The notes beneath the pieces were generated by a model. That model was given only the letters and a program-made list of their open reading frames with translations. It was not told the DNA's origin and made no database searches. The position numbers were made by a program, and so were the translations under genes. Positions 7,283 through 14,260 of a DNA stretch of 30,973 bases are shown one piece after another (positions within the stretch are counted from its first letter, which is position 1; each line of letters begins with the position of its first letter). The stretch comes from an uncultured Eubacteriales bacterium. Lineage in GTDB: Bacteria > Bacillota > Clostridia > Christensenellales > Borkfalkiaceae. The stretch covers positions 1 to 30,973 of the forward strand of contig URKE01000019.1 of NCBI GenBank assembly GCA_900548285.1, read 5' to 3'.

Positions 7283-8082
7283 TGGAATTGTATCTTTACG
7301 TCTGTTTTTGCATTCTCGCCGCCATTTTCGGCGCGTGTTTCGGCAGTTTTGCGAACGTTCTGATTTACAGATTGCCTGCCGGCGAAAGCCTCGTCAAGGG
7401 CGCGTCGCATTGCACGACGTGCGGAAAGAAAATTTTAAAAAGAGATAACGTTCCGATTATTTCGTACGTCGCGCTTCGCGGAAAGTGCCGTTTCTGCGGC
7501 TCGAAAATCAATCCGAGATACGTGATCGTCGAATCGATTACGGCGTTGGTTTTTCTCGGTTTCGCGCTTTTGTCGCCGGTTATCGGGTTTGCTTACTCCG
7601 TTTTTTGCATGGCGTTTTCCGTGCCGGTCATCGCCGTCGCGTTTATCGATTTCGAAACGGGGTATATTCCCGATTCGCTCAACGTGACTATTCTCGTCAT
7701 AGGCGCGCTCGCGTGCGTTTATTCGGCGGTTTTCGGCGGGTACGTAGGCTGGATTTCGCGGCTCGCAGGGCTGGGGTTTTGCCTCGTGTTTTTCGGCGGA
7801 GCGTACTTTATCTCGAAATGGATTTTAAAACGCGAGGGACTCGGTTTTGGCGACGTTAAATTTACCGCAGCGTGCGGGTTGTTTCTCGGAATCAAATCGG
7901 CGTTTTTCGCGACGCTCGTATCGACGATTCTCGCTTCGGTGATTCTCGTAATTATTCAGGCGAAAAATAAAAGCGAAGAGAAGCAGAAGGAATATCCGTT
8001 CGCGCCGTTTCTGGCTTTCGGTATTCTCGTCGCGGCGTTTGTCGGAGAAATCGTCGTCAACTCATATCTCGCATTGTTTTAA
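7282..8082 (+). CDS. pilD: Prepilin peptidase (PilD/ComC type, A24 family)
   Basis: This is a membrane aspartic protease that removes prepilin leaders and usually N-methylates the new N-terminus. The N-terminal domain shows GSFANVLIYRLPAGES and two zinc-type pairs, CxxC at 44-47 and 69-72. These mark the full-length form with a methylase-like region. Catalytic Asp residues lie in FIDFETGYIPD (Asp123) and GLGFGDVKF (Asp191, the GxGD motif). About seven or eight hydrophobic segments are visible. At 266 residues the length is typical. It overlaps the preceding gene by one base and would serve all four prepilins in the cluster. The stop codon lies inside the first copy of a 17-nt duplication. Confidence 0.96.
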   Translation: MELYLYVCFCILAAIFGACFGSFANVLIYRLPAGESLVKGASHCTTCGKKILKRDNVPIISYVALRGKCRFCGSKINPRYVIVESITALVFLGFALLSPVIGFAYSVFCMAFSVPVIAVAFIDFETGYIPDSLNVTILVIGALACVYSAVFGGYVGWISRLAGLGFCLVFFGGAYFISKWILKREGLGFGDVKFTAACGLFLGIKSAFFATLVSTILASVILVIIQAKNKSEEKQKEYPFAPFLAFGILVAAFVGEIVVNSYLALF

Positions 8083-8150
8083 AATTCGCATTGTTTTAAA
8101 ATATAAAAAGCCCGACATATAAAAAAACCGACATATAAAAAGCCCGACGG
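8069..8150. repeat. Tandem direct repeats between pilD and pilC
   Basis: A perfect 17-nt tandem pair (TCGCATTGTTTTAAAAT, 8069-8085 and 8086-8102) is followed directly by three 16-nt units at 8103-8118, 8119-8134 and 8135-8150. Their pattern is ATAAAAAGCCCGACAT, with two changes in the middle copy and two at the end of the last. The first 17-mer contains the pilD stop. Confidence 0.9.
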
Positions 8151-8207
8151 CGGTTGTCGCAGGCTTACGCTTGCGCCGTTAAGAGTGTTTTCGGCTATCT
8201 CCGAAAA
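8147..8207. other. Hairpins in the pilC leader
   Basis: ACGGCG (8147-8152) pairs with CGCCGT (8174-8179), enclosing a CGCA/TGCG stem. A second stem TTTTCGG/CCGAAAA spans 8188-8207. Neither is followed by a T-tract. They may shape the pilC leader. Nothing else is seen in the 8083-8233 gap apart from the repeats. Confidence 0.5.
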
Positions 8208-8233
8208 TGCTCGGCACTCGATTAAGGAAAAAT

Positions 8234-9451
8234 ATGAAAAAATACAAATACGTTGCCGTCAATATCGAAAAGAAACGTTTTACCGGGATTTTCGTGGCGG
8301 AAAACGAGGACAATTTAAGACAATTGCTTTCGCAGCAGAACCTTTATCTGATCTCCTGCAAACCGATTAAAAACGAAACGCCGAACCCGTTTTTCAGCGT
8401 AAGCGGTAAAATCGAAATCAAGGAACTTACAACGTTCTGCCGACAGTTCGCGATAATGCTTAACTCGGGTATTTCCATTCTCGAGAGTTTAAACCAACTT
8501 AAACAACAGAAGTTTTCGGGATATTTTAAAGCGTTGCTTTTCATTATTTACGACGACGTTAAGGTGGGTTTACTCCTTTCGCAGGCGATGGAGAAGCATA
8601 AGAAGATATTCCCCGAGTTTTTCCGCAGTATGATTTACGTCGGCGAGATTTCGGGTAACCTCGAAAAAGTTCTTATTTCGCTTGCGGATTATTACGACAA
8701 CGAAATCGAACTCAAAAAGAAGATAACCGGCGCGCTCGCTTACCCTATATTCATGGGCGTTCTGATTATTGCCGTTGCCGTTCTGATGCTCGTTCTGGTC
8801 GTGCCTATGTTTAAGGACACCTTATCGCAAATGGATATCGCAAGAGAAGATTTCAATATAATAACGCTTGTGTTGTTCGATATGAGCGATTGGGTACTGC
8901 AATACGGTCTGAATCTCGTGTATGTCCTTGTCGGATTGATAGCGCTAATCTTTTTCGGGCTGAAAACTCAAAAAGGAAAAGATATATCCGATTATCTGAA
9001 ATATAATCTGCCGATAATCCGCGACGTTCAGATAAACATGGTCGCAAGTAAATTCGTTAAATCTCTCGGTTTGCTTTTGTCGAGCGGAATGAATATGGCG
9101 GACGCTCTCGAAGTCGTTCAACACCTTCTCGGTAACAGATACGCCGAAAAGAAGTTCAGATTTATCGTCGACGATATCCGTCAGGGCGCGTCGCTTACGT
9201 TTGCGATGGACCAGTACAAAATATTCCCGCAGATACTCATTCAGATGATATCGACGGGAGAAAAGACGGGCGGAGTTGAGGAGATTCTTAACAGAACAAT
9301 GAGGTTCTTCGACTCTCAGGTGGAAAGTTCGCTTTTAAAAGCGACGGGAATTCTTCAGCCCGTGATGCTTTGCGTAATGGGTATCGTAATCGGCGGAACG
9401 TTCATGGCGATTTATTCTCCCATACTTACAATTATGACAAAGGCGATGTAA
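8234..9451 (+). CDS. pilC: Type IV pilus inner-membrane platform protein PilC
   Basis: This is the polytopic platform protein that couples the PilB ATPase to pilin insertion. Two T2SSF domains are visible. The first, near residues 66-188, begins FCRQFAIMLNSGISILESL. The second, near 270-390, begins ASKFVKSLGLLLSSGMNMADAL and contains MISTGEKTGGVEEIL. Hydrophobic segments lie near 172-195, 225-245 and 375-398, as expected for the family. The N-terminal 60 residues (YKYVAVNIEKKRFTGIFVAEN) match the short leader domain of PilC/GspF. The ATG at 8234 is preferred over an upstream ATG at 8207 because AAGGA lies 7 nt before it. PilB follows 20 nt downstream, the usual partner order reversed. Confidence 0.95.
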   Translation: MKKYKYVAVNIEKKRFTGIFVAENEDNLRQLLSQQNLYLISCKPIKNETPNPFFSVSGKIEIKELTTFCRQFAIMLNSGISILESLNQLKQQKFSGYFKALLFIIYDDVKVGLLLSQAMEKHKKIFPEFFRSMIYVGEISGNLEKVLISLADYYDNEIELKKKITGALAYPIFMGVLIIAVAVLMLVLVVPMFKDTLSQMDIAREDFNIITLVLFDMSDWVLQYGLNLVYVLVGLIALIFFGLKTQKGKDISDYLKYNLPIIRDVQINMVASKFVKSLGLLLSSGMNMADALEVVQHLLGNRYAEKKFRFIVDDIRQGASLTFAMDQYKIFPQILIQMISTGEKTGGVEEILNRTMRFFDSQVESSLLKATGILQPVMLCVMGIVIGGTFMAIYSPILTIMTKAM

Positions 9452-9470
9452 TTGCGTCAAAGGGTTTAAT

Positions 9471-11165
9471 ATGAATATAAATTACGAGATAATTCAATAT
9501 TACATCTACAAAAAGATAATCAAAAAGAAGCAACGCGACGTTTCGCTTGCCGATTGCGAACGTCTTAACATGACCGTAGAGAAGTACATGCAGGTCAAGA
9601 ACTATGCCACAGAGGTGCAGGCTCTTCCCGCGCTCGGCGAGTTCTACAACATGGCTTACGCCGAAATCGACATGTTCGATATCGACGACGATCTCGCGGA
9701 CAGGTTTAACCTTAATTTCCTGAAAAAGATAAAAGCCGTTCCGCTGTTTGAAACGGACGCGGGCGTTCTTCTCGTTGCCGTCGGCAGACCTCTCGATTTC
9801 AATAATATGTCGATGCTTTCGACGTTTTATGCGGGGCAGATAGAGTATATTCTCGTTCCGCCCACGCAAATCGACGTTCTGATGGATTCTATTCTTGCCG
9901 TCCGTTCCACGACGAGCGCGCTCGAAACTCTTCAGACGGAGAGAGATAAGCAACTTCTTCGCGACGCGGGGGCGACGGATAATTCAAATTCCGTCACAAG
10001 TACGGACGATATAATCAACGCGCCGTCGGTTAAACTTGTCGATTCTATTATCAAAGAAGCGATTCCTTTCCGAGCGAGCGATATTCACATAGAGCCTTAC
10101 GAAAAAATCGTTAAAGTCCGTTATCGTATCGACGGCGACTTGCAGGAAAGAGCGGATTTCCCGATCGAATCTTACCCCGCAATCTGCGCGAGAATTAAAA
10201 TTCTTGCCGGCTTGAACATAGCGGAGAGAAGAGTTCCGCAAGACGGAAGAATCAATCTTATCGTCAACGGCACGGAGTACGATTTCCGTGTATCGTCGCT
10301 CCCGACGGTTTACGGCGAAAAGTTCGTTATCCGTATTCTCGATAAAACGTCGTTCAGATTTACCCGTCAGGAACTCGGTTTCACGCCTGCGGAAAACGAG
10401 GTTATCGATAAAATCCTCAGCCACCCGCACGGCATAGTTTTGCTTACCGGGCCGACGGGCTGCGGAAAATCCACCACGCTTTATTCCTTCCTTAAGGAAA
10501 AGAACACACCCGAAGTGAACATCGTCACCGTCGAAGACCCTGTCGAGTACACACTTTACGGCGTAAATCAGGTTCAGGTTAACGCGAAAGCGAATATGAC
10601 GTTCGCGTCGGCGCTGAGAAGTATTCTCCGTCAGGACCCGGACGTCATAATGATCGGAGAAATCCGTGACGAGGAAACGGCTGAAATCGCTATCAGAGCG
10701 GCAATCACGGGGCACTTGGTGTTCAGCACGCTGCATACCAACGACGCGCCCGGCGCGGTAACTCGTCTTGTAGATATGGGTGTAAGTAGTTATCTTCTTA
10801 AGGATTCGCTTGTCGGCGTAATCTCTCAAAGGCTTGTCAAAAGGCTTTGCCCGGTTTGCAAAAAACGTTCCAAAACGACGGAAGAGGAGATGCAACTTCT
10901 CGATATCGCAGAGCCTGCCACGATTTTCAGAAGCGTGGGTTGTCAGTTCTGCAACCAGACGGGCTATAAGGGCAGAGCGGGCGTTCACGAGATACTTTAT
11001 CTCAACAACGCGCTCAAAAACAAGATAACTGCCGACACGAAAGCCGACGAAATCCGCCGTTACGCCGTTGAAAACGGAATGGTGGAGATGAATAAGTGTT
11101 GTCGCGACCTTGTTCTGAACGGAACTACGGATATGACGGAATATATGTCCATCAACGTTGAATAA
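9471..11165 (+). CDS. pilB: Type IV pilus extension ATPase PilB
   Basis: This is the hexameric cytoplasmic ATPase that drives pilus extension. Residues 1-145 form an MshEN/T2SSE_N-like domain. Many such domains bind c-di-GMP, but the usual motif was not clearly found here. The core has Walker A GPTGCGKST (327-335), an Asp box around VEDPVEYT (354-361), Walker B DVIMIGEIRD (391-400) and a His box GHLVFSTLHTN (414-424). Two zinc pairs, CPVC (460-463) and CQFC (491-494), identify the PilB/GspE class rather than PilT. AAGGG lies 7 nt before the start. No PilT retraction ATPase is present in the window. The gene ends the pilus cluster just upstream of the riboswitch promoter. Confidence 0.96.
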   Translation: MNINYEIIQYYIYKKIIKKKQRDVSLADCERLNMTVEKYMQVKNYATEVQALPALGEFYNMAYAEIDMFDIDDDLADRFNLNFLKKIKAVPLFETDAGVLLVAVGRPLDFNNMSMLSTFYAGQIEYILVPPTQIDVLMDSILAVRSTTSALETLQTERDKQLLRDAGATDNSNSVTSTDDIINAPSVKLVDSIIKEAIPFRASDIHIEPYEKIVKVRYRIDGDLQERADFPIESYPAICARIKILAGLNIAERRVPQDGRINLIVNGTEYDFRVSSLPTVYGEKFVIRILDKTSFRFTRQELGFTPAENEVIDKILSHPHGIVLLTGPTGCGKSTTLYSFLKEKNTPEVNIVTVEDPVEYTLYGVNQVQVNAKANMTFASALRSILRQDPDVIMIGEIRDEETAEIAIRAAITGHLVFSTLHTNDAPGAVTRLVDMGVSSYLLKDSLVGVISQRLVKRLCPVCKKRSKTTEEEMQLLDIAEPATIFRSVGCQFCNQTGYKGRAGVHEILYLNNALKNKITADTKADEIRRYAVENGMVEMNKCCRDLVLNGTTDMTEYMSINVE

Positions 11166-11227
11166 ACCGCAGCATAACGCAGATTTTTCGGCGCAAATAA
11201 AAATTACGAATTTTTTGTGTAAAATCG

Positions 11228-11256
11228 TTGACATATCGGAAAAGGTATGTTAAAAT
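11228..11256 (+). promoter_or_regulatory. Strong sigma-A type promoter upstream of the c-di-GMP riboswitch
   Basis: A perfect TTGACA -35 (11228-11233), a 17-nt spacer and TAAAAT -10 (11251-11256) with a TG extension give a start near 11263. This sets the following operon apart from the pilus genes. Confidence 0.88.
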
Positions 11257-11307
11257 ACAAACAGAAAAACGTCGGAAAGTTCTGAATAGGGCGTTTTCAA
11301 CTTAATA

Positions 11308-11385
11308 TCTTTGGCAAAACCGCTGTGAGGCGGCGACGCAAAGCCATTGGGACTTTACGGATAAAAAGTCAGCCAGGTTGCAATT
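11308..11385 (+). promoter_or_regulatory. c-di-GMP-I (GEMM) riboswitch
   Basis: The conserved GEMM core is directly visible. TTGGCAA (11311-11317) pairs with TTGCAA (11378-11383) as P1. The P2 stem CCGCT-GTGA-GGCGG carries a GNRA tetraloop. The highly conserved GACGCAAAGCC follows (11335-11345). The P3 stem GACTTT/AAAGTC encloses ACGGATAA, and AGCCAGGTTGC ends the element. All the parts are in the right order and spacing. Class I elements bind c-di-GMP. It lies about 45 nt into the transcript from the 11228 promoter. The downstream gene is a degenerate EAL protein, which fits a c-di-GMP regulon. Confidence 0.95.
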
Positions 11386-11413
11386 TAGTTTAACTATTTT
11401 GCGACCTTTTTTT
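11376..11413 (+). terminator. Riboswitch-controlled intrinsic terminator
   Basis: GGTTGCAA (11376-11383) pairs with TTGCGACC (11399-11406; one G-T pair) and is followed by seven T residues (11407-11413). The 5' arm is the same strand used for P1 of the riboswitch, so ligand-stabilised P1 and the terminator exclude each other. This predicts that c-di-GMP turns expression ON. The mechanism is inferred from the overlap. Confidence 0.85.
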
Positions 11414-11431
11414 ATTGTCGAAAACCACTCG

Positions 11432-11467
11432 TTCCCGAACGGGGGAAAAATCGTCCCCGAACGGGGA
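11432..11467 (+). other. Two tandem C-rich/G-rich hairpins in the leader after the terminator
   Basis: TTCCC-GAAC-GGGGGAA (11432-11447) and TCCCC-GAAC-GGGGA (11454-11467) are two near-identical short hairpins with the same GAAC loop. They sit between the terminator and the ribosome site at 11525-11530. They could affect mRNA stability or be a protein-binding site. Confidence 0.5.
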
Positions 11468-11537
11468 AAACAAAACTTCGGGGAAAACAAAACCTCAGGA
11501 AAATACAAAACTTCAACGGAGCAACGAGGTACATAAC

Positions 11538-12389
11538 GTGAATAACGGAATATCGGGCGCAGATACCGAAAAATTTAATATGTACGTCAGACGCTCCCTT
11601 TTAAGCGGCGTGAAACCTATCGAAATGTTTTTCGAGCCTGTTCTCGATTGCGACGTCGGCGAACCGCTTGCTTACAGAGGTTACGCAAAGGTAAACAGCG
11701 TGGTCGCGGGCGTGCTTGCTCCGGGCGATTATCTCGGCGCGAACGTCAGCGAAAAGGTTTTGGCGGACTTCACGATGAGAGTTCTCAAAAAAACCGCGCT
11801 TATTTCCACCGCTTTGGCGGAAAAGAAAATAAAATTCAGGTTTATAACGGTTAAATGCCCCGTGAGCCTCGTCTATTCGGACGATTTGTATTCGCTCCTT
11901 AAAACCACGCTTCAAACGTTTGCGGAGGCGGAAAACGGACTTTTCAAGCCCGAAAAAATCTGCCTTGAGTTTGACAGCGAGTTGATGCAGACCGACGGCG
12001 CGAAGTTGAAAACTGTTTTTGACGATATCCGCGCGGTGGGCGTTAAAATCGCGGTGAGCGGTTACGGCGGCGACGGATTTTCTATCGAGAAACTTCTCGC
12101 GGCTTGCCCGGACGTGCTTTTCACGGACGAAAAACTTACAAGGCTTGTGACGGACAGAGAGAAGAGCGGAGCGGTCGCTCCCATTCTCAACGTGGCGAAG
12201 AGCCTCGGCGGCAATATCGTTGCGGACGGAGTTATCGGCGACGACGAATTGAGAGAATTCAGGACGAGAGATTGCTTAGGCTTTATTCCCGCCGAAACGT
12301 ATAGCGGCAGAATCGAAACAAGGGCGAGCCTTATGACGTTCGACGAGTTGATTTCCGCGGGAGATGGAGAGAACAATGACGGAGAATAA
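11538..12389 (+). CDS. Degenerate EAL-domain protein, probable c-di-GMP effector
   Basis: This is an EAL-fold protein that has lost most catalytic residues. FFEPVLDCDVGEPLAYRGYAKV (32-52) aligns with the EAL region, but the EAL triplet is replaced. VKCPVS (105-110) has Lys where active enzymes have Asn. LEFDSE (143-148) keeps one Glu. IAVSGYGGDGFS replaces the DDFGTGYSS motif. FTDEKL replaces LKID, and IVADGV replaces the AEGVE motif. It probably does not hydrolyse c-di-GMP and may bind it or a partner. The start is GTG 11538, with CGAGGT 8 nt upstream. The longer frame from TTG 11415 overlaps the terminator and lacks a ribosome site. It overlaps the next gene by 14 nt. It is the first gene behind the c-di-GMP riboswitch, which makes a receptor role attractive but unproven. 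Confidence 0.78.
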   Translation: MNNGISGADTEKFNMYVRRSLLSGVKPIEMFFEPVLDCDVGEPLAYRGYAKVNSVVAGVLAPGDYLGANVSEKVLADFTMRVLKKTALISTALAEKKIKFRFITVKCPVSLVYSDDLYSLLKTTLQTFAEAENGLFKPEKICLEFDSELMQTDGAKLKTVFDDIRAVGVKIAVSGYGGDGFSIEKLLAACPDVLFTDEKLTRLVTDREKSGAVAPILNVAKSLGGNIVADGVIGDDELREFRTRDCLGFIPAETYSGRIETRASLMTFDELISAGDGENNDGE

Positions 12390-13158
12390 ACAACCGTTTT
12401 CGAGCATCGCTAAAAACGGCGAGGAAGTTCGGAAAATAAAAAAGTGGCAGAGGGTAATTCCGCCGGTGATAGGCGTAATCGTTATGCTTCTCGTGCTTGT
12501 TTATATTTTCTCGCTTTTGTTCAACCGTTACGGCAGTTTTACTATTTCCGTCAAGGATTTTGCGGACAGAAAATATTCGTTGACGCTTTCCGAAACGGCG
12601 AGTTTCAAACGCACCACGTCAAGGCTTAACGCCGCGGCGGCAAACGACATAACGAACATTTCATACAAGAACATTCCGAAGGACGTAAACGACGTAGACG
12701 GCGCGCACAACGGCGAAAATTACCTTGCTTATACCTTCTATCTTAAAAACTCGGGCGAGGAAACCTGTAATTATCGTTACAGCATTATCATTTCCAAGGC
12801 AACTTCGGGGATAGACGCCGCCGCGAGAATAAGAGTTTATTATAACGAAAATTTTTACAAGTCCGCCACGGACGAATTTAATTATAGCGGAAATTTCGTC
12901 GATTACGCAAAGCCGAAAACGGGCGGAAACGGCGAGCCGGAAACGGATAAGGAAAATCGCCCTATGACGAATTTCGAGAGCGAAAACCTTATCGTCAAAA
13001 AGGACGTTGACAATTTCGCATCGGGCGACGTTGCAAAAATAACCGTCGTAATCTGGCTCGAGGGCGACGATTCCGATTGTGTGGACGATATTCTCGGCGG
13101 TCAGTTAAAAATCGATATGGTTATGGAAATTCTCGGCGGTTCGGACGAGAACAAATAA
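12376..13158 (+). CDS. Membrane-anchored protein resembling SipW-dependent TasA-like proteins
   Basis: This is a single-pass membrane protein with an extracellular beta domain. Residues 1-28 are cytoplasmic and charged, and 29-49 form one transmembrane helix. The rest contains LAYTFYLKNSGEETCNYRYSI and, near the end, VVIWLEGDDSDCVDDILGG. This conserved pattern is familiar from TasA/camelysin-like proteins of Firmicutes that sit beside SipW peptidases. Two Cys residues could form a disulfide. ATG 12376 is chosen because GGAGAG lies about 6 nt before it; ATG 12364 has no such site. It overlaps the preceding EAL-like gene, so the two are co-translated. It may be a fibre anchor or accessory subunit; this is inference. 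Confidence 0.6.
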   Translation: MTENKQPFSSIAKNGEEVRKIKKWQRVIPPVIGVIVMLLVLVYIFSLLFNRYGSFTISVKDFADRKYSLTLSETASFKRTTSRLNAAAANDITNISYKNIPKDVNDVDGAHNGENYLAYTFYLKNSGEETCNYRYSIIISKATSGIDAAARIRVYYNENFYKSATDEFNYSGNFVDYAKPKTGGNGEPETDKENRPMTNFESENLIVKKDVDNFASGDVAKITVVIWLEGDDSDCVDDILGGQLKIDMVMEILGGSDENK

Positions 13159-13184
13159 CCGCCGAAAACCAAAAATAAGAAAAT

Positions 13185-13300
13185 TGCCAAACGCGGCTTT
13201 TCTTTATCTTCCCGAAGAGGCTTCCATTCCCGCGACAGGGTGGATAAAGTCAGCCGCGGTTGGGATAAAATCGGTTAAGGAAAAAGCCGTTAATATATTA
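13185..13300 (+). ncRNA. Structured leader RNA of unknown class upstream of the TasA-like gene
   Basis: CGCGGC (13192-13197) pairs with GCCGCG (13253-13258), and CTTTATC (13202-13208) pairs with GATAAAG (13243-13249), giving a two-part stem around a 34-nt apical region. A competing pairing exists: CGGCTTTT (13194-13201) matches AAAAGCCG (13282-13289) exactly. Mutually exclusive stems are typical of regulatory leaders. No known riboswitch consensus was recognised. The GATAAAGTCAGCC string recalls the 3' part of the GEMM riboswitch, but the GEMM core is absent. The rest of the 13159-13378 gap holds only the ribosome site. Confidence 0.45.
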
Positions 13301-13378
13301 TTTACATAAGGTCTTATCCGTAACGGTGCAGTTGCGGAAGATATAAAAACAAAACTCTATTTTAAAAGGAGAAAAACA

Positions 13379-14107
13379 ATGAAAAAGTTTAAAAAACTTA
13401 TCCCTGCGCTCTGCATGTTGCTCGTAAGCGCCGTAATGCTCGGCTCGACGACTTTTGCATGGTTCTCTATGAACAACACCGTTACCGCTACAGGTATGGA
13501 AGTTGCTGCAAAATCTGATGAGTTGTTCCTTACTATCAAATATGGTTCGACATATGACGAAAATCATTTTGAACCGACAGCAACCTCTACTGCAACCAAA
13601 AAAGAATTACTTCCCGTTGACCATGGTACTGTTGCCGGAGGTACAGGAACACATACAGACATTACTTCAGCGGCAGATATGACGGATAATACCAAATGGT
13701 ATTATGCTTATTCTGACAAGAACACTGTATCTTCCGCAAAAGCTAACACTGCTAAACAGGTTTCGGATGGTAATCTTGGTAAGTATATTGCAAGCGAAAC
13801 ATTTACCGTTGGTGTGTATAAAAATTCGGGTGCTTCCCAATTTGCAAACTTAAATGTTACTTCGGTTAGTATTCCCGAGAATAAAGGTCTTGTTTTGGTT
13901 TTAGTTTGTGGGAATAATGTGATAACCTTTACGGAAAGCGGAAACTCGCTTACCGGTAAAACACTTACAGGTGCTACTGGAACGGATAGCGCAATTGTAA
14001 CCGCTTATTACTACATTGATGGTACTAATGACCATGTGTATTCCGACAATGCAATTAATATTACGGGGAAAATTGAATTTACTTTATCTGCTACCGCGGC
14101 TAACTAA
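13379..14107 (+). CDS. TasA-like secreted protein, likely SipW substrate
   Basis: This is a probable extracellular fibre or matrix protein. A signal peptide of about 28 residues (MKKFKKLIPALCMLLVSAV onward) ends in STTFAWFSMNN, which closely resembles the cleavage region of SipW-processed TasA and camelysin (TxAxFSD). The mature part, about 210 residues, is Thr/Ser/Asn-rich, beta-strand-like and without cysteines. A SipW-type peptidase is encoded next. AAAGGAG lies 7 nt before the start. The second half is more AT-rich with different codon use from the pilus genes, consistent with high expression or a variable surface protein. A strong hairpin follows the stop. The family is assigned from the signal region and context, not from full-length similarity. 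Confidence 0.72.
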   Translation: MKKFKKLIPALCMLLVSAVMLGSTTFAWFSMNNTVTATGMEVAAKSDELFLTIKYGSTYDENHFEPTATSTATKKELLPVDHGTVAGGTGTHTDITSAADMTDNTKWYYAYSDKNTVSSAKANTAKQVSDGNLGKYIASETFTVGVYKNSGASQFANLNVTSVSIPENKGLVLVLVCGNNVITFTESGNSLTGKTLTGATGTDSAIVTAYYYIDGTNDHVYSDNAINITGKIEFTLSATAAN

Positions 14108-14131
14108 TTTTTAAACATATACATATCGAGC

Positions 14132-14158
14132 CTTTCGGCGGGAAAACCCCGCCGAAAG
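14132..14158. other. Strong hairpin after the TasA-like gene
   Basis: CTTTCGGCGGG (14132-14142) pairs perfectly with CCCGCCGAAAG (14148-14158) over a 5-nt loop. No T-tract follows directly, so complete termination is unlikely. It may set a step-down in expression from fibre subunit to peptidase by partial termination or 3' end protection. The remainder of 14108-14260 shows only the next ribosome site. Confidence 0.65.
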
Positions 14159-14260
14159 CGTTCGGTTACTCAGATTATTTTTTAAAACTATTACATAATA
14201 AAGGATAAGGGGCGTTGCACCGCGCCGCAGTGTTCTTTGTTTTTAATGAGGAATGTGGGA

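Noticed and set aside
8207..8233. ATG 8207 as pilC start
   Set aside because: It lies inside a hairpin arm. ATG 8234 has AAGGA at 7 nt and matches the family N-terminus.
9984..11234. Long - strand frame opposite pilB
   Set aside because: The pilB frame carries all ATPase motifs; the opposite translation is unlike any protein family.
11415..11537. Longer start (TTG 11415) for the degenerate EAL protein
   Set aside because: It overlaps the terminator tail and has no ribosome site. GTG 11538 has CGAGGT at good spacing.
13237..13262. AGGGTGG followed by GCCGCGG looks like a T-box antiterminator
   Set aside because: The T-box needs AGGGTGGNACCGCG without the extra bases seen here. No Stem I features, terminator or tRNA-related gene is present.
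13185..13300. Second c-di-GMP-I riboswitch
   Set aside because: It shares GATAAA-GTCAGCC-like text with the true GEMM element but lacks the ACGCAAAGCC core and GNRA P2 loop.
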